A stretch of DNA of 64,000 nt from Budorcas taxicolor (GCF_023091745.1 NW_026291481.1:2170001-2234000); one strand, 5' to 3'; shown: positions 22,019-34,086, numbered from the stretch's first letter. Numbers and translations: made by a program. Notes: generated by a model from the sequence alone, not told the origin.

Positions 22019-22835
22019 TCCCGAGAAGCCTCTGTGGAAATGGGCTTCATCTCGCCTGCAGGGGAGAACCTCCTGGATATTCTCGAGTTGCGGCAGGTCT
22101 TCTCGACTTACGACGGGGACCTCAGGGACCCGCTCTGGTGGCCTCAGGAAGGGCCAGTCCCCATGCGAGTTGCTAGGGGCCATCTCCGGATTCCTCTCCC
22201 ATCGATGCCGGGGCCTAAGACCTTGTGTGGAGTCGGGGCCGGAACCTGAGCATTCCTCTCCAGTGTTTACGTGGATCTTGGGGTGCTTCTGAGTCTCCCC
22301 AGGGGAGTCAGGCCTCGTCTCGAGTGGGGGCATGCACGTGCGCTTCCCTCCCGAGCTGCAGCAGTAGGGTTCACGCTTCCTGTCACGTGGATCAAGGGAT
22401 CTGTGGCTTTCCCTCGAGGCTTTCCCTCGAGGCTTTCCCACGAGGCTTTCCCACAGGGCTGTGCCAAGTGCCACCTTGGTGTGAGTCGATCCTCGGCGTG
22501 AAAGACGAGCCGGTGAAGGGAAAAGAGGTTCCTCTGGAATGGACTGAGACATCTGGGGGACTCTTGGAATGGTGGCAGGACCCTGGAGTTCCTCTCGCCG
22601 TTCCTGTTGAGAGGGCCTCCTCTTGAGATGCGACGGGAACGCCCGGAATTCTTTCCCGACGAAGCAGGGAAAGGATCCGTCACCTCGAGATATGAGGCGG
22701 AAACGGGGCTCCTCTGGATGTGGAAGGGACCCTCGTGTTTCCTCTCGAGTGGAGACGGGTATGTCGGCGAACTTCTTGAGTTGCACCAAGGGTGTGAAGG
22801 ACCCTTTCGACGTTCCAGAGGTGAGGTATGATTAG
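22019..22835 (+). repeat. Monomer m28, type E, 817 bp
   Basis: Partner of m7, sharing GTGTTTACG, GAGATATGAGG, GTCGGCGAAC and GAGGTATGATTAG. Private CTCGACTTACG. Confidence 0.92.
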
Positions 22836-23625
22836 CCCCGAGAAGCGTCTGCGGAAATGGGCCTCATCTCGCCTGCAGGGGAGAACCTCCTGGATATTCT
22901 CGAGTTGCGGCAGGTCTTCTCGAGTTACGACGGGGACCTCAGGGACCCGCTCTGGTGGCCTCAGGTAGGGCCAGTCCCCATGCGAGTTGCTAGGGGCCAT
23001 GTCCGGATTCCTCTCCCATCGATGCCGGGGCCTAAGACCTTGTGTGGAGTCGGGGCCAGGACCAGAGGATTCCTCTCCAGTGTTGACATGGATTTTGGGG
23101 TGCCTCTGAGTCTCCCCAGGGGAGTCAGGCCTCGTCTCGAGTGGGGGGATGCACGTGCGCTTCCCTCCCAAGCTGCCGCAGTAGGGTCACGCTTCCTGTC
23201 ACGTGGATCACGGGATCTGTGGCTTTCCCTCGAGGCTTTCCCACAGGGCTGTGCCAAGTGCCACCTTGGTGTGGGTCGATCCTCGGCGTGAAAGACGAGC
23301 CGGTGAAGGGAAAAGAGGTTCCTCTGGAATGGACTGAGACATCTGGGGGACTCTTGGAATGGTGGCACGACCCTGGAGTTCCTCTCGCCGTTCCTGTTGA
23401 GAGGGCCTACTCTTGAGATGCGACGGGAACGCCGGGAATTCTTTCCCGACGAAGCAGGGAAAGGATCCCTCATCTCGAGCTATGAGGCGGAAACGGGGCT
23501 CCTCTGGATGTGGGCGGGACCCTCGTGTTTCCTCTCGAGTGGAGACGGGTATGTCGGGGAACTTCTTGATTTGCACCAAGGGTGTGAAGGACCCTTTCGA
23601 CGTTCCAGAGGTGAGGTGTGATTAG
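22836..23625 (+). repeat. Monomer m29, type F, 790 bp
   Basis: Partner of m8 at offset 16,949; all type F markers shared. Confidence 0.92.
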
Positions 23626-24440
23626 CCCCGAGAAGCCTCTGCGGAAATGGGCCTCATCTCGCCGGCAGGGGAGAACCTCCTGGATATTCTCGAGTTGCGG
23701 CAGGTCTTCTCGAGTTACGACGGGGACCTCAGGGACCCGTTCTGGTGGCCTCAGGAAGGGTTAGTCCCCATGCGAGTTGCTAGGGGCCATCTCTGGATTC
23801 CTCTCCCGTCCATGCCGGGGCCTAAGACCTTATGTGGTTTCGGGACCGGACACTGAGCATTCCTCTCCAGTGTTGACGTGGATCTTGGGGTGCCTCTGAG
23901 TCTCCCCAGGGGAGTCAGGCATCGTCTCGAGTGGGGGCATGCACGTGCGCTTCCCTCCCGTGCTGCCGCAGTAGTGTCACGCTTCCTGTCACGTGGATCA
24001 CGGGATCTGTGGCTTTCCCTCGAGGCTTTCCCTCGAGGCTTTCCCACGAGGCTTTCCCACAGGGCTGTGCCAAGTGCCACCTTGGTGGGAGTCGATCCTC
24101 GGCGTGAAAGACGAGCCGGTGAAGGGAAAAGAGATTCCTCTGGAATGGACTGAGACATCTGGGGGACTCTAGGAATGGTGGCACGACCCTGGAGTTCCTC
24201 TCGCCATTCCTTTGAGAGGGCCTCCTCTTGAGATGCGACGGGAACGCCGGGAAATCTTTCCCGACGAAACAGGGAAAGGATCCGTCACCTCGAGCTTCGA
24301 GGCGGAAACGGGGCTCCTCTGGATGTGGGCGGGACCCTCGTGTTTCCTCTCGAGTGGAGACGGGTATGTCGGGGAAATTCTTGAGTTGCACCAAGGGTGT
24401 GAAGGACCCTTTCGACGTTCCAGAGGTGAGGTGTGATTAG
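23626..24440 (+). repeat. Monomer m30, type G, 815 bp
   Basis: Partner of m9; private CCCGTTCTGG and GGGGAAATTCTTG. Confidence 0.92.
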
Positions 24441-25230
24441 CCCCGAGAAGCCTCTGCGGAAATGGGCCTCATCTCGCCTGCATGGGAGAACCTCCTGGAT
24501 ATTCTCGAGTTGCGGCAGGTCTACTCGAGTTACGACAGGGACCTCAGGGACCCGCTCTGGTGGCCTCAGGAAGGGCCAGTTCCCATGCGAGTTGCTAGGG
24601 GCCATGTCCGGATTCCTCTCCCGTCGATGCCGGGGCCTAAGACCTTGTGTGGAGTCGGGGCCAGGACCAGAGAATTCCTCTCCAGTGTTGACATGGATTT
24701 TGCGGTGCCTCTGAGTCTCCCCAGGGGAGTCAGGCCTCGTCTCGAGTGGGGGGATGCACGTGCGCTTCCCTCCCAAGCTGCCGCAGTAGGGTCACGCTTC
24801 ATGTCACGTGGATCAAGGGATCTGTGGCTTTCTCTCGAGGCTTTCCCAAAGGGCTGTGCCAAGTGCCACCTTGGTGTGAGTCGATCCTCGGCGTGAAAGA
24901 CGAGCCGGTGAAGGGAAAAGAGGTTCCTCTGGAATGGACTGAGACATCTGGGGGACTCTTGGAATGGTGGCAGGACACTGGAGTTCCTCTCGCCGTTCCT
25001 GTTGAGAGGGCCTCCTCTTGAGATGCGACGGGAACGCCGGGAATTCTTTCCCGACGAAGCAGGGAAAGGATCCGTCACCTCGAGCTACGAGGCGGAAACG
25101 GGGCTCCTCTGGATGTGGGAGGGACCCTCGTGTTTCCTCTCGAGTGGAGACGGGTATGTCGGGGAACTTCTTGAGTTGCACCAAGGGTGTGAAGGACCCT
25201 TTCGACGTTCCAGAGGTGAGGTGTGATTAG
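24441..25230 (+). repeat. Monomer m31, type H, 790 bp
   Basis: Partner of m10 with the central AGAGAATTCC. Private GGTCTACTCGAG and TTTTGCGGTGCC. Confidence 0.92.
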
Positions 25231-26020
25231 TCCCGAGAAGCCTCTGTGGAAATGGGCTTCATCTCGCCTGCAGGGGAGAACCTCCTGGATATTCTCGAGT
25301 TGCGGCAGGTCTTCTCGAGTTACGACGGGGACCTCAGGGACCCGCTCTGGTGGCCTCAGGAAGGGCCAGTCCCCATGCGAGTTGCTAGGGGCCATCTCGG
25401 GATTCCTCTCCCGTCGATGCCGGGGCCTAAGACCTTGTGTGGTGTCGGGGCCAGGACCAGAGGATTCCGCTCCAGTGTTGACATGGATTTTGGGGTGCCT
25501 CTGAGTCTCCCCAGGGGAGTCAGGCCTCGTCTCGAGTTGGGGGATGCACGTTCGCTTCCCTCCCAAGCTGCAGCAGTAGGGTCACGCTTCATGTCACGTG
25601 GATCAAGGGATCTGTGGCTTTCCCTCGAGGCTTTCCCAAAGGGCTGTGCCAAGTGCCACCTTGGTGTGAGTCGATCCTCGGCGTGAAAGACGAGCCGGTG
25701 AAGGGAAAAGAGGTTCCTCTGGAATGGACTGAGACATCTGGGGGACTCTTGGAATGGTGGCACGACCCTGGAGTTCCTCTCGCCGTTCCTGTTGAGAGGG
25801 CCTACTCTTGAGATGCGACGGGAACGCCGGGAATTCTTTCCCAAAGAAGCAGGGAAAGGATCCGTCACCTCGAGCGACGATTCGGAAACGGGGCACCTCT
25901 GGATGTGGACGGGACCCCCGGGTTTCCTCTCGAGTGGAGACGGGTATGTCGGGGAACTTCTTGAATTGCACCAAGGGTGTGAAGGACCCTTTCGACGTTC
26001 CAGAGGTGAGGTGTGATTAG
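25231..26020 (+). repeat. Monomer m32, type A variant, 790 bp
   Basis: Type A but with TTGCGG instead of TTTCGG; GTGGTGTCGG; CTCGAGTTGGGGG; two 13-bp units starting TTTCCCTCGA; CCCCCGGGTTTCC. Left source of hybrid m11. Confidence 0.92.
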
Positions 26021-26836
26021 CCCCGAGAAGCCTCTGCGGAAATGGGCCTCATCTCGCCGGCAGGGGAGAACCTCCTGGATATTCTCGAGTTGCGGCAGGT
26101 CTTCTCGAGTTACGACGGGGACCTCAGCGACCCGCTCTGGTGGCCTCAGGAAGGGTTAGTCCCCATGCGAGTTGCTAGGGGCCATCTCGGGATTCCTCTC
26201 CCGTCCATGTCGGGGCCTAAGATATGTGTGGATTCGGGACCGGACCCTGAGCATTCTTGTCCAGTGTTGACGTGGATCTTGGGGTGCCTCTGAGTCTCCC
26301 CAGGGGAGTCAGGCCTCGTCTCGAGTGGGGGCATGCACGTGCGCTTCCCTCCCGTGCTGCAGCAGTAGGGTTCACGCTTCCTGTCACGTGGATCAAGGGA
26401 TCTGTGGCTTTCCCTCGAGGCTTTCCCTCGAGGCTTTCCCACGAGGCTTTCCCACAGGGCTGTGCCAAGTGCCACCTTGGTGGGAGTCGATCCTCAGCAT
26501 GAAAGACGAGCCGGTGAAGGGAAAAGAGGTTCCTCTGGAACGGACTGAGACATCTGGGGGACTCTTTGAATGGTGGCACGACCCTGGAGTTCCTCTCGCC
26601 GTTCCTGTTGAGAGGGCCTCCTCTTGAGATGCGACGGGAACGCCGGGAATTCTTTCCCGACGAAGCAGGGAAAGGATCCGTCACCTCGAGCTAAGAGGCG
26701 GAAACGGGGCTCCTCTGGATGTCGGTGGGACCCTCGTGTTTCCTCTCGAGTGGAGACGGGTATGTCGGGGAACTTCTTGAGTTGCACCAAGGGTGTGAAG
26801 GACCCTTTCGACGTTCCAGAGGTGAGGTGTGATTAG
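26021..26836 (+). repeat. Monomer m33, type B', 816 bp
   Basis: CAGCGACCCG, GGGTTAG, GATATGTGTGG, CCTCAGCATG, CTCTTTGAATGG, CTAAGAGGCGG. CTCTTTGAATGG is shared with m11, its hybrid descendant or relative. Confidence 0.92.
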
Positions 26837-27651
26837 ACCCGAGAAGCCTCTGCGGAAATGGGCCTCATCTCGCCTGCAGGGGAGAACCTCCTGGATATTC
26901 TCGAGTTGCGGCAGGTCTTCTCGAGTTACGACGGGGACCTCAGGGACCCGCTCTGGTGGCCTCAGGCAGGGCCAGTCCCCATGCGAGTTGCTCGGGGCCA
27001 TGTCCGGATTCCTCTCCCGTCGATGCCGGGGCCTAAGACCTTGTGTGGAGTCGGGGCCAGGACCAGAGAATTCCTCTCCAGTGTTGACATGGATTTTGGG
27101 GTGCCTCTGAGTCTCCCCAGGGGAGTCAGGCCTTGTCTCGAGTGGGGGGATGCACGTGAGCTTCCCTCCCAAGCTGCCGCAGTAGTGTCACGCTTCCTGT
27201 CACGTGGATCACGGGATCTGTGGCTTTCCCTCGAGGCTTTCCCTCGAGGCTTTCCCACGAGGCTTTCTCACAGGGCTGTGCCAAGTGCCACCTTGGTGGG
27301 AGTCGATCCTCGGCGTGAAAGACGAGCCGGTGAAGGGAAAAGAGATTCCTCTGGAATGGACTGAGACATCTGGGGGACTCTTGGAATGGTGGCACGACCC
27401 TGGAGTTCCTCTCGCCATTCCTTTGAGAGGGCCTCCACTTGAGATGCGACGGGAACGCCGGGAAATCTTTCCCGACGAAACAGGGAAAGGATCCGTCACC
27501 TCGAGCTTCGAGGCGGAAACGGGGCTCCTCTGGATGTGGGCGGGACCCTCGTGTTTCCTCTCGAGTGGAGACGGGTATGTCGGGGAACTTCTTGAGTTGC
27601 ACCAAGGGTGTGAAGGACCCTTTCGACGTTCCAGAGGTGAGGTGTGATTAG
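26837..27651 (+). repeat. Monomer m34, type I, 815 bp
   Basis: Partner of m12 at offset 17,739. Shares GGCAGGGCCAG, GCTCGGGGCC, CTTTCTCACAG and CTCCACTTGAG. Confidence 0.92.
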
Positions 27652-28441
27652 CCCCAAGAAGCCTCTGCGGAAATGGGCCTCGTCTCGCCTGCATGGGAGA
27701 ACCTCCTGGATATTCTCGAGTTGCGGCAGGTCTTCTCGAGTTACGACAGGGACCTCAGGGACCCGCTCTGGTGGCCTCAGGAAGGGCCAGTTCCCATGCG
27801 AGTTGCTAGGGGCCATGTCCGGATTCCTCTCCCGTCGATGCCGGGGCCTAAGACCTTGTGTGGAGTCGGGGCCAGGACCAGAGAATTCCTCTCCAGTGTT
27901 GACATGGATTTTGGGGTGCCTCTGAGTCTCCCCAGGGGAGTCAGGCCTCGTCTCGAGTGGGGGGATGCACGTGCGCTTCCCTCCCAAGCTGCCGCAGTAG
28001 GGTCACGCTTCATGTCAGGTGGATCAAGGGATCTGTGGCTTTCTCTCGAGGCTTTCCCAAAGGGCTGTGCCAAGTGCCACCTTGGTGTGAGTCGATCCTC
28101 GGCGTGAAAGACGAGCCGGTGAAGGGAAAAGAGGTTCCTCTGGAACGGACTGAGACATCTGGGGGACTCTTGGAATGGTGGCACGACCCTGGAGTTCCTC
28201 TCGCCGTTCCTGTTGAGAGGGCCTCCTCTTGAGATGCGACGGGAACGCCGGGAATTCTTTCCCGACGAAGCAGGGAAAGGATCCGTCACCTCGAGCTAAG
28301 AGGCGGAAACGGGGCTCCTCTGGATGTCGGTGGGACCCTCGTGTTTCCTCTCGAGTGGAGACGGGTATGTCGGGGAACTTCTTGAGTTGCACCAAGGGTG
28401 TGAAGGACCCTTTCGACGTTCCAGAGGTGAGGTGTGATTAG
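27652..28441 (+). repeat. Monomer m35, type H with B'-like end, 790 bp
   Basis: Partner of m13. Private CCCCAAGAAGCC at the start and GTCAGGTGGATC. Confidence 0.92.
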
Positions 28442-29244
28442 ACCCGAGAAGCCTCTGCGGAAATGGGCCTCATCTCGCCTGCAGGGGAGAACCTCCTGGA
28501 TATTCTCGAGTTGCGGCAGGTCTTCTCGAGTTACGACCTGGACCTCAGGGACCCGCTCTGGTGGCCTCAGGAAGGGCCAGTCCCCATGCGAGTTGCTAGG
28601 GGCCATCTCCGGATTCCTCTCCCATCGATGCCGGGGCCTAAGACCTTGTGTGGAGACGGGGCCGGAACCTGAGCATTCCTCTCCAGTGTTGACGTGGATC
28701 TTGGGGTGCCTCTGAGTCTCCCCAGGGGAGTCAGGCCTCGTCTCGAGTGGGGGCATGCACGTACGCTTCCCTCCCGAGCTGCAGCAGTAGGGTTCACGCT
28801 TCTTGTCATGTAGATCAAGGGATCTGTGTCTTTCCCTCGAGGCTTTCCCTCGAGGCTTTCCCACAGGGCTGTGCCAAGTGCCACCTTGGTGTGAGTCGAT
28901 CCTCGGCGTGAAAGACGAGCCGGTGAAGGGAAAAGAGGTTCCTCTGGAATGGACTGAGATATCTGGGGGACTCTTGGAATGGTGGCACGACCCTAGAGTT
29001 CCTCTCGCCGTTCCTGTTGAGAGGGCCTACTCTTGAGATGCGACGGGAACGCCGGGAATTCTTTCCCAAAGAAGCAGGGAAAGGATCCGTCACCTCGAGC
29101 TACGAGGCGGAAACGGGCTCCTCTGGATGTGGGCGGGACCCTCGTGTTTCCTCTCGAGTGGAGACGGGTATGTCGGGGAACTTCTTGAGTTGCACCAAGG
29201 GTGTGAAGGACCCTTTCGACGTTCCAGAGGTGAGGTGTGATTAG
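28442..29244 (+). repeat. Monomer m36, type C, 803 bp
   Basis: Opens ACCCGAGAAG; otherwise type C with three 13-bp units. Partner of m14 without the foreign patch; similar to m44, m69 and m75. Confidence 0.92.
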
Positions 29245-30034
29245 CCCCGAGAAGACTCTGCGGAAATGGGCCTCATCTCGCCTGCAGGCGAGAACCTCCT
29301 GGATATTCTCGAGTTGCGGCAGGTCTTCTCGAGTTTCGACGGGGACCTCAGGGACCCGCTCTGGTGGCCTCAGGTAGGAACAGTCCCCATGCGAGTTGCT
29401 AGGGGCCATCTCGGGATTCCTCTCCCATCGATGCCGGGGCCTAAGACCTTGTGTGGAATCGGGGCCGGAACCTGAGCATTCCTCTCCAGTGATGACGTGG
29501 ATCTTGGGGTGCCTCTGAGTCTCCCCAGGCGAGTCAGGCCTCGTCTCGAGTGGGGGCATGCACGTGCGCTTCCCTCCCGAGCTGCAGCAGTAGGGTTCAC
29601 GCTTCCTGTCACGGGGATCAAGGGATCTGTGGCTTTCCCTCGAGGCTTTCCCACAGGGCTGTGCCAAGTGCCACCTTGGTGTGAGTCGATCCTCGGCGTG
29701 AAAGACGAGCCGGTGAAGGGAAAACAGGTTCCTCTGGAATGGACTGAGACCTCTGGGGGCTCTTGGAATCGTGGCACGACCCTGGAGTTCCTCTCGCCGT
29801 TCCTGTTGAGAGGGCCTCCTCTTGAGATGCGACGGGAACGTCGGGAAAACTTTCCCGACGAAGCAGGGAAAGGATCCGTCACCTCGAGCTACGAGGGGGA
29901 AACGGGGCTCCTCTGGATGTGGGCGGGACCCGCGTGTTTCCTCTCGAGTGGAGACGGGTATGTCGGGGAACTTCTTGAGTTGCACCAAGGGTGTGAAGGA
30001 CCCTTTCGACGTTCCAGAGGTGAGGTGTGATTAG
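29245..30034 (+). repeat. Monomer m37, type D1, 790 bp
   Basis: D markers with GAAGACTCTGCGG at the start, two 13-bp units, GGAATCGTGGC, a perfect 10-bp-arm palindrome at 29839-29860, CGAGGGGGAAAC and GGACCCGCGTG. First copy of the 1605-bp duplication; partners m39 and m70. Confidence 0.92.
29839..29860. repeat. Perfect 10-bp inverted repeat with 2-base centre
   Basis: CGTCGGGAAA, centre AC, TTTCCCGACG. It lies where most monomers have the EcoRI site. In D units the arms are 7 bp (CGGGAAA/TTTCCCG); a C-to-T change in CGCCGGG extends them to 10 bp. Confidence 0.9.
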
Positions 30035-30849
30035 TCCCGAGAAGCCTCTGTGGAAATGGGCTTCATCTCGCCTGCAGGGGAGAACCTCCTGGATATTCTC
30101 GAGTTTCGGCAGGTCTTCTCGAGTTACGACGGGGACCTCAGGGACCCGCTCTGGTGGCCTCAGGAAGGGCCAGTCCCCATGCGAGTTGCTAGGGGCCATT
30201 TCGGGATTCCTCTCCCGTCGATGCCGGGGCCTAAGACCTTGTGTGGAGTCGGGGCCAGGACCAGAGGATTCCTCTCCAGTGTTGACATGGATTTTGTGGT
30301 GCCTCTGAGTCTCCCCAGGGGAGTCAGGCCTCGTCTCGAGTGGGGGGATGCACGTGCGCTTCCCTCCCAAGCTGCCGCAGTAGGGTCACGCTTCCTGTCA
30401 CGTGGATCAAGGGATCTGTGGCTTTCCCTCGAGGCTTTCCCTCGAGGCTTTCCCACGAGGCTTTCCCACAGGGCTGTGCCAAGTGCCACCTTGGTGTGAG
30501 TCGATCCTCGGCGTGAAAGACGAGCCGGTGAAGGGAAAACAGGTTCCTCTGGAATGGACTGAGACATCTGGGGGACTCTTGGAATGGTGGCACGACCCTA
30601 GAGTTCCTCTCGCCGTTCCTGTTGAGAGGGCCTACTCTTGAGATGCGACGGGAACGCCGGGAATTCTTTCCCAAAGAAGCAGGGAAAGGATCCGTCACCT
30701 CGAGCTACGAGGCGGAAACGGGCTCCTCTGGATGTGGGCGGGACCCTCGTGTTTCCTCTCGAGTGGAGACGGGTATGTCGGGGAACTTCTTGAGTTGCAC
30801 CAAGGGTGTGAAGGACCCTTTCGACGTTCCAGAGGTGAGGTGTGATTAG
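30035..30849 (+). repeat. Monomer m38, type A2, 815 bp
   Basis: CCATTTCGGGATTCC, GATTTTGTGGTG, four 13-bp units, AAAACAGG, CCCTAGAG, CTACGAGG, ACGGGCTCC. Right half of the first duplicated pair. Confidence 0.92.
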
Positions 30850-31639
30850 CCCCGAGAAGACTCTGCGGAAATGGGCCTCATCTCGCCTGCAGGCGAGAAC
30901 CTCCTGGATATTCTCGAGTTGCGGCAGGTCTTCTCGAGTTTCGACGGGGACCTCAGGGACCCGCTCTGGTGGCCTCAGGTAGGAACAGTCCCCATGCGAG
31001 TTGCTAGGGGCCATCTCGGGATTCCTCTCCCATCGATGCCGGGGCCTAAGACCTTGTGTGGAATCGGGGCCGGAACCTGAGCATTCCTCTCCAGTGATGA
31101 CGTGGATCTTGGGGTGCCTCTGAGTCTCCCCAGGCGAGTCAGGCCTCGTCTCGAGTGGGGGCATGCACGTGCGCTTCCCTCCCGAGCTGCAGCAGTAGGG
31201 TTCACGCTTCCTGTCACGGGGATCAAGGGATCTGTGGCTTTCCCTCGAGGCTTTCCCACAGGGCTGTGCCAAGTGCCACCTTGGTGTGAGTCGATCCTCG
31301 GCGTGAAAGACGAGCCGGTGAAGGGAAAACAGGTTCCTCTGGAATGGACTGAGACCTCTGGGGGCTCTTGGAATCGTGGCACGACCCTGGAGTTCCTCTC
31401 GCCGTTCCTGTTGAGAGGGCCTCCTCTTGAGATGCGACGGGAACGTCGGGAAAACTTTCCCGACGAAGCAGGGAAAGGATCCGTCACCTCGAGCTACGAG
31501 GGGGAAACGGGGCTCCTCTGGATGTGGGCGGGACCCGCGTGTTTCCTCTCGAGTGGAGACGGGTATGTCGGGGAACTTCTTGAGTTGCACCAAGGGTGTG
31601 AAGGACCCTTTCGACGTTCCAGAGGTGAGGTGTGATTAG
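30850..31639 (+). repeat. Monomer m39, type D1, 790 bp
   Basis: Copy of m37 at offset 1605, palindrome at 31444-31465 included. I found no difference where I compared them. Confidence 0.92.
31444..31465. repeat. Perfect 10-bp inverted repeat with 2-base centre
   Basis: Same 22-bp element in m39, the duplicated copy. Confidence 0.9.
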
Positions 31640-32454
31640 TCCCGAGAAGCCTCTGTGGAAATGGGCTTCATCTCGCCTGCAGGGGAGAACCTCCTGGATA
31701 TTCTCGAGTTTCGGCAGGTCTTCTCGAGTTACGACGGGGACCTCAGGGACCCGCTCTGGTGGCCTCAGGAAGGGCCAGTCCCCATGCGAGTTGCTAGGGG
31801 CCATTTCGGGATTCCTCTCCCGTCGATGCCGGGGCCTAAGACCTTGTGTGGAGTCGGGGCCAGGACCAGAGGATTCCTCTCCAGTGTTGACATGGATTTT
31901 GTGGTGCCTCTGAGTCTCCCCAGGGGAGTCAGGCCTCGTCTCGAGTGGGGGGATGCACGTGCGCTTCCCTCCCAAGCTGCCGCAGTAGGGTCACGCTTCC
32001 TGTCACGTGGATCAAGGGATCTGTGGCTTTCCCTCGAGGCTTTCCCTCGAGGCTTTCCCACGAGGCTTTCCCACAGGGCTGTGCCAAGTGCCACCTTGGT
32101 GTGAGTCGATCCTCGGCGTGAAAGACGAGCCGGTGAAGGGAAAACAGGTTCCTCTGGAATGGACTGAGACATCTGGGGGACTCTTGGAATGGTGGCACGA
32201 CCCTAGAGTTCCTCTCGCCGTTCCTGTTGAGAGGGCCTACTCTTGAGATGCGACGGGAACGCCGGGAATTCTTTCCCAAAGAAGCAGGGAAAGGATCCGT
32301 CACTTCGAGCGACGAGGCGGAAACGGGCTCCTCTGGATGTGGGCGGGACCCTCGTGTTTCCTCTCGAGTGGAGACGGGTATGTCGGGGAACTTCTTGAGT
32401 TGCACCAAGGGTGTGAAGGACCCTTTCGACGTTCCAGAGGTGAGGTGTGATTAG
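31640..32454 (+). repeat. Monomer m40, type A2, 815 bp
   Basis: Copy of m38 up to about 32303, then CACTTCGAGCGACGAGG as in m46 and m71. Confidence 0.92.
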
Positions 32455-33270
32455 TCCCGAGAAGCCTCTGTGGAAATGGGCTTCATCTCGCCTGCAGGGG
32501 AGAACCTCCTGGATATTCTCGAGTTGCAGCAGGTCTTCTCGAGTTACGACGGGGACCTCAGGGACCCGCTCTGGTGGCCTCAGGAAGGGTTAGTCCCCAT
32601 GCGAGTTGCTAGGGGCCATCTCGGGATTCCTCTCCCGTCCATGTCGGGGCCTAAGACATGTGTGGATTCGGGACCGGACCCTGAGCATTCTTGTCCAGTG
32701 TTGACGTGGATCTTGGGGTGCCTCTGAGTCTCCACAGGGGAGTCAGGCCTCGTCTCGAGTGGGGGCATGCACGTGCGCTTCCCTCCCGTGCTGCAGCAGT
32801 AGGGTTCACGCTTCCTGTCACGTGGATCAAGGGATCTGTGGCTTTCCCTCGAGGCTTTCCCTCGAGGCTTTCCCACGAGGCTTTCCCACAGGGCTGTGCC
32901 AAGTGCCACCTTGGTGGGAGTCGATCCTCGGCGTGAAAGACGAGCCGGTGAAGGGAAAAGAGGTTCCTCTGGAACGGACTGAGACATCTGGGGGACTCTT
33001 GGAATGGTGGCACGACCCTGGAGTTCCTCTCGCCGTTCCTGTTGAGAGGGCCTCCTCTTGAGATGCGACGGGAACGCCGGGAATTCTTTCCCGACGAAGC
33101 AGGGAAAGGATCCGTCACCTCGAGCTACGAGGCAGAAACGGGGCTCCTCTGGATGTGGGAGGGACCCTCGTGTTTCCTCTCGAGTGGAGATGGGTATGTC
33201 GGGGATCTTCTTGAGTTGCACCAAGGGTGTGAAGGACCCTTTCGACGTTCCAGAGGTGAGGTGTGATTAG
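32455..33270 (+). repeat. Monomer m41, type B2, 816 bp
   Basis: A-like opening (GGGCTTC) with TTGCAGCAGG, then B (GGGTTAG, GACATGTGTGG, CTCCACAGG, four 13-bp units, GGAACGG); end with GAGGCAGAAAC, GAGATGGGTATG and GGGGATCTTC. Partners m47 and m72; m72 also has TTGCAGCAGG. Confidence 0.92.
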
Positions 33271-34086
33271 TCCCGTGAAGCCTCTGTGGAAATGGGCTTC
33301 ATCTCGCCTGCAGGGGAGAACCTCCTGGATATTCTCGAGTTTCGGCAGGTCTTCTCGAGTTACGACGGGGACCTCAGGGACCCGCTCTGGTGGCCTCAGG
33401 AAGGGCCAGTCCCCATGCGAGTTGCTAGGGGCCATCTCGGGATTCCTCTCCCGTCGATGCCGGGGCCTAAGACCTTGTGTGGAGTCGGGGCCAGGACCAG
33501 AGGATTCCGCTCCAGTGTTCACATGGATTTTGGGGTGCCTCTGAGTCTCCCCAGGGGAGTCAGGCCTCGTCTCGAGTGGGGGGATGCACGTTCGCTTCCC
33601 TCCCAAGCTGCCGCAGTAGGGTCACGCTTCATGTCACGTGGATCAAGGGATCTGTGGCTTTCCCTTGAGGCTTTCCATCGAGGCTTTCCCACGAGGCTTT
33701 CCCAAAGGGCTGTGCCAAGTGCCACCTTGGTGTGAGTCGATCCTCGGCGTGAAAGACGAGCCGGTGAAGGGAAAAGAGGTTCCTCTGGAACGGACTGAGA
33801 CATCTGGGGGACTCTTGGAATGGTGGCACGACCCTGGAGTTCCTCTCGCCGTTCCTGTTGAGAGGGCCTCCTCTTGAGATGCGACGGGAACGCCGGGAAT
33901 TCTTTCCCGACGAAGCAGGGAAAGGATCCGTCACCTCGAGCTAAGAGGCGGAAACGGGGCTCCTCTGGATGTCGGTGGGACCCTCGTGTTTCCTCTCGAG
34001 TGGAGACGGGTATGTCGGGGAACTTCTTGAGTTGCACCAAGGGTGTGAAGGACCCTTTCGACGTTCCAGAGGTGAGGTGTGATTAG
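33271..34086 (+). repeat. Monomer m42, type P, 816 bp
   Basis: Opens TCCCGTGAAG; TTTCGG; A centre; GTGTTCACATGG; 13-bp block CCCTTGAGGCTTTCCATCGA; GGAACGG; CTAAGAGGCGG; GTCGGTGGG. Partner m73; m48 shares only the left three quarters. Confidence 0.92.

Larger units (their letters stand above)
16373..29244 (+). repeat. Higher-order block beta (m21-m36)
   Basis: Sixteen monomers colinear with 240-11505. Here D and A2 (m26, m27) and A and B' (m32, m33) are separate units, whereas alpha carries one fused unit for each pair. The D then A2 order also occurs as separate units at 53473-55103 and 35694-37324, which suggests beta keeps the older arrangement. Two translated 340-codon frames in the E-type region (4818-5840 and 21767-22789, minus strand) differ at only two residues. 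Confidence 0.85.
28960..32303 (+). repeat. 1605-bp tandem duplication of a two-monomer unit
   Basis: The D1-A2 pair at 29245-30849 is repeated at 30850-32454 with an offset of exactly 1605. The overlapping reading frames of both copies translate identically (331 codons at 28993-29988 and 30598-31593). The left limit lies after GATATC at about 28957, present only in the first context; the right limit is near CACTTCGAGCGACG at about 32301, present only in the second. Confidence 0.85.

Noticed and set aside
29839..29860. Transcription terminator or operator at the 22-bp palindrome.
   Set aside because: No T-run, promoter or adjacent gene; present in only four monomers.
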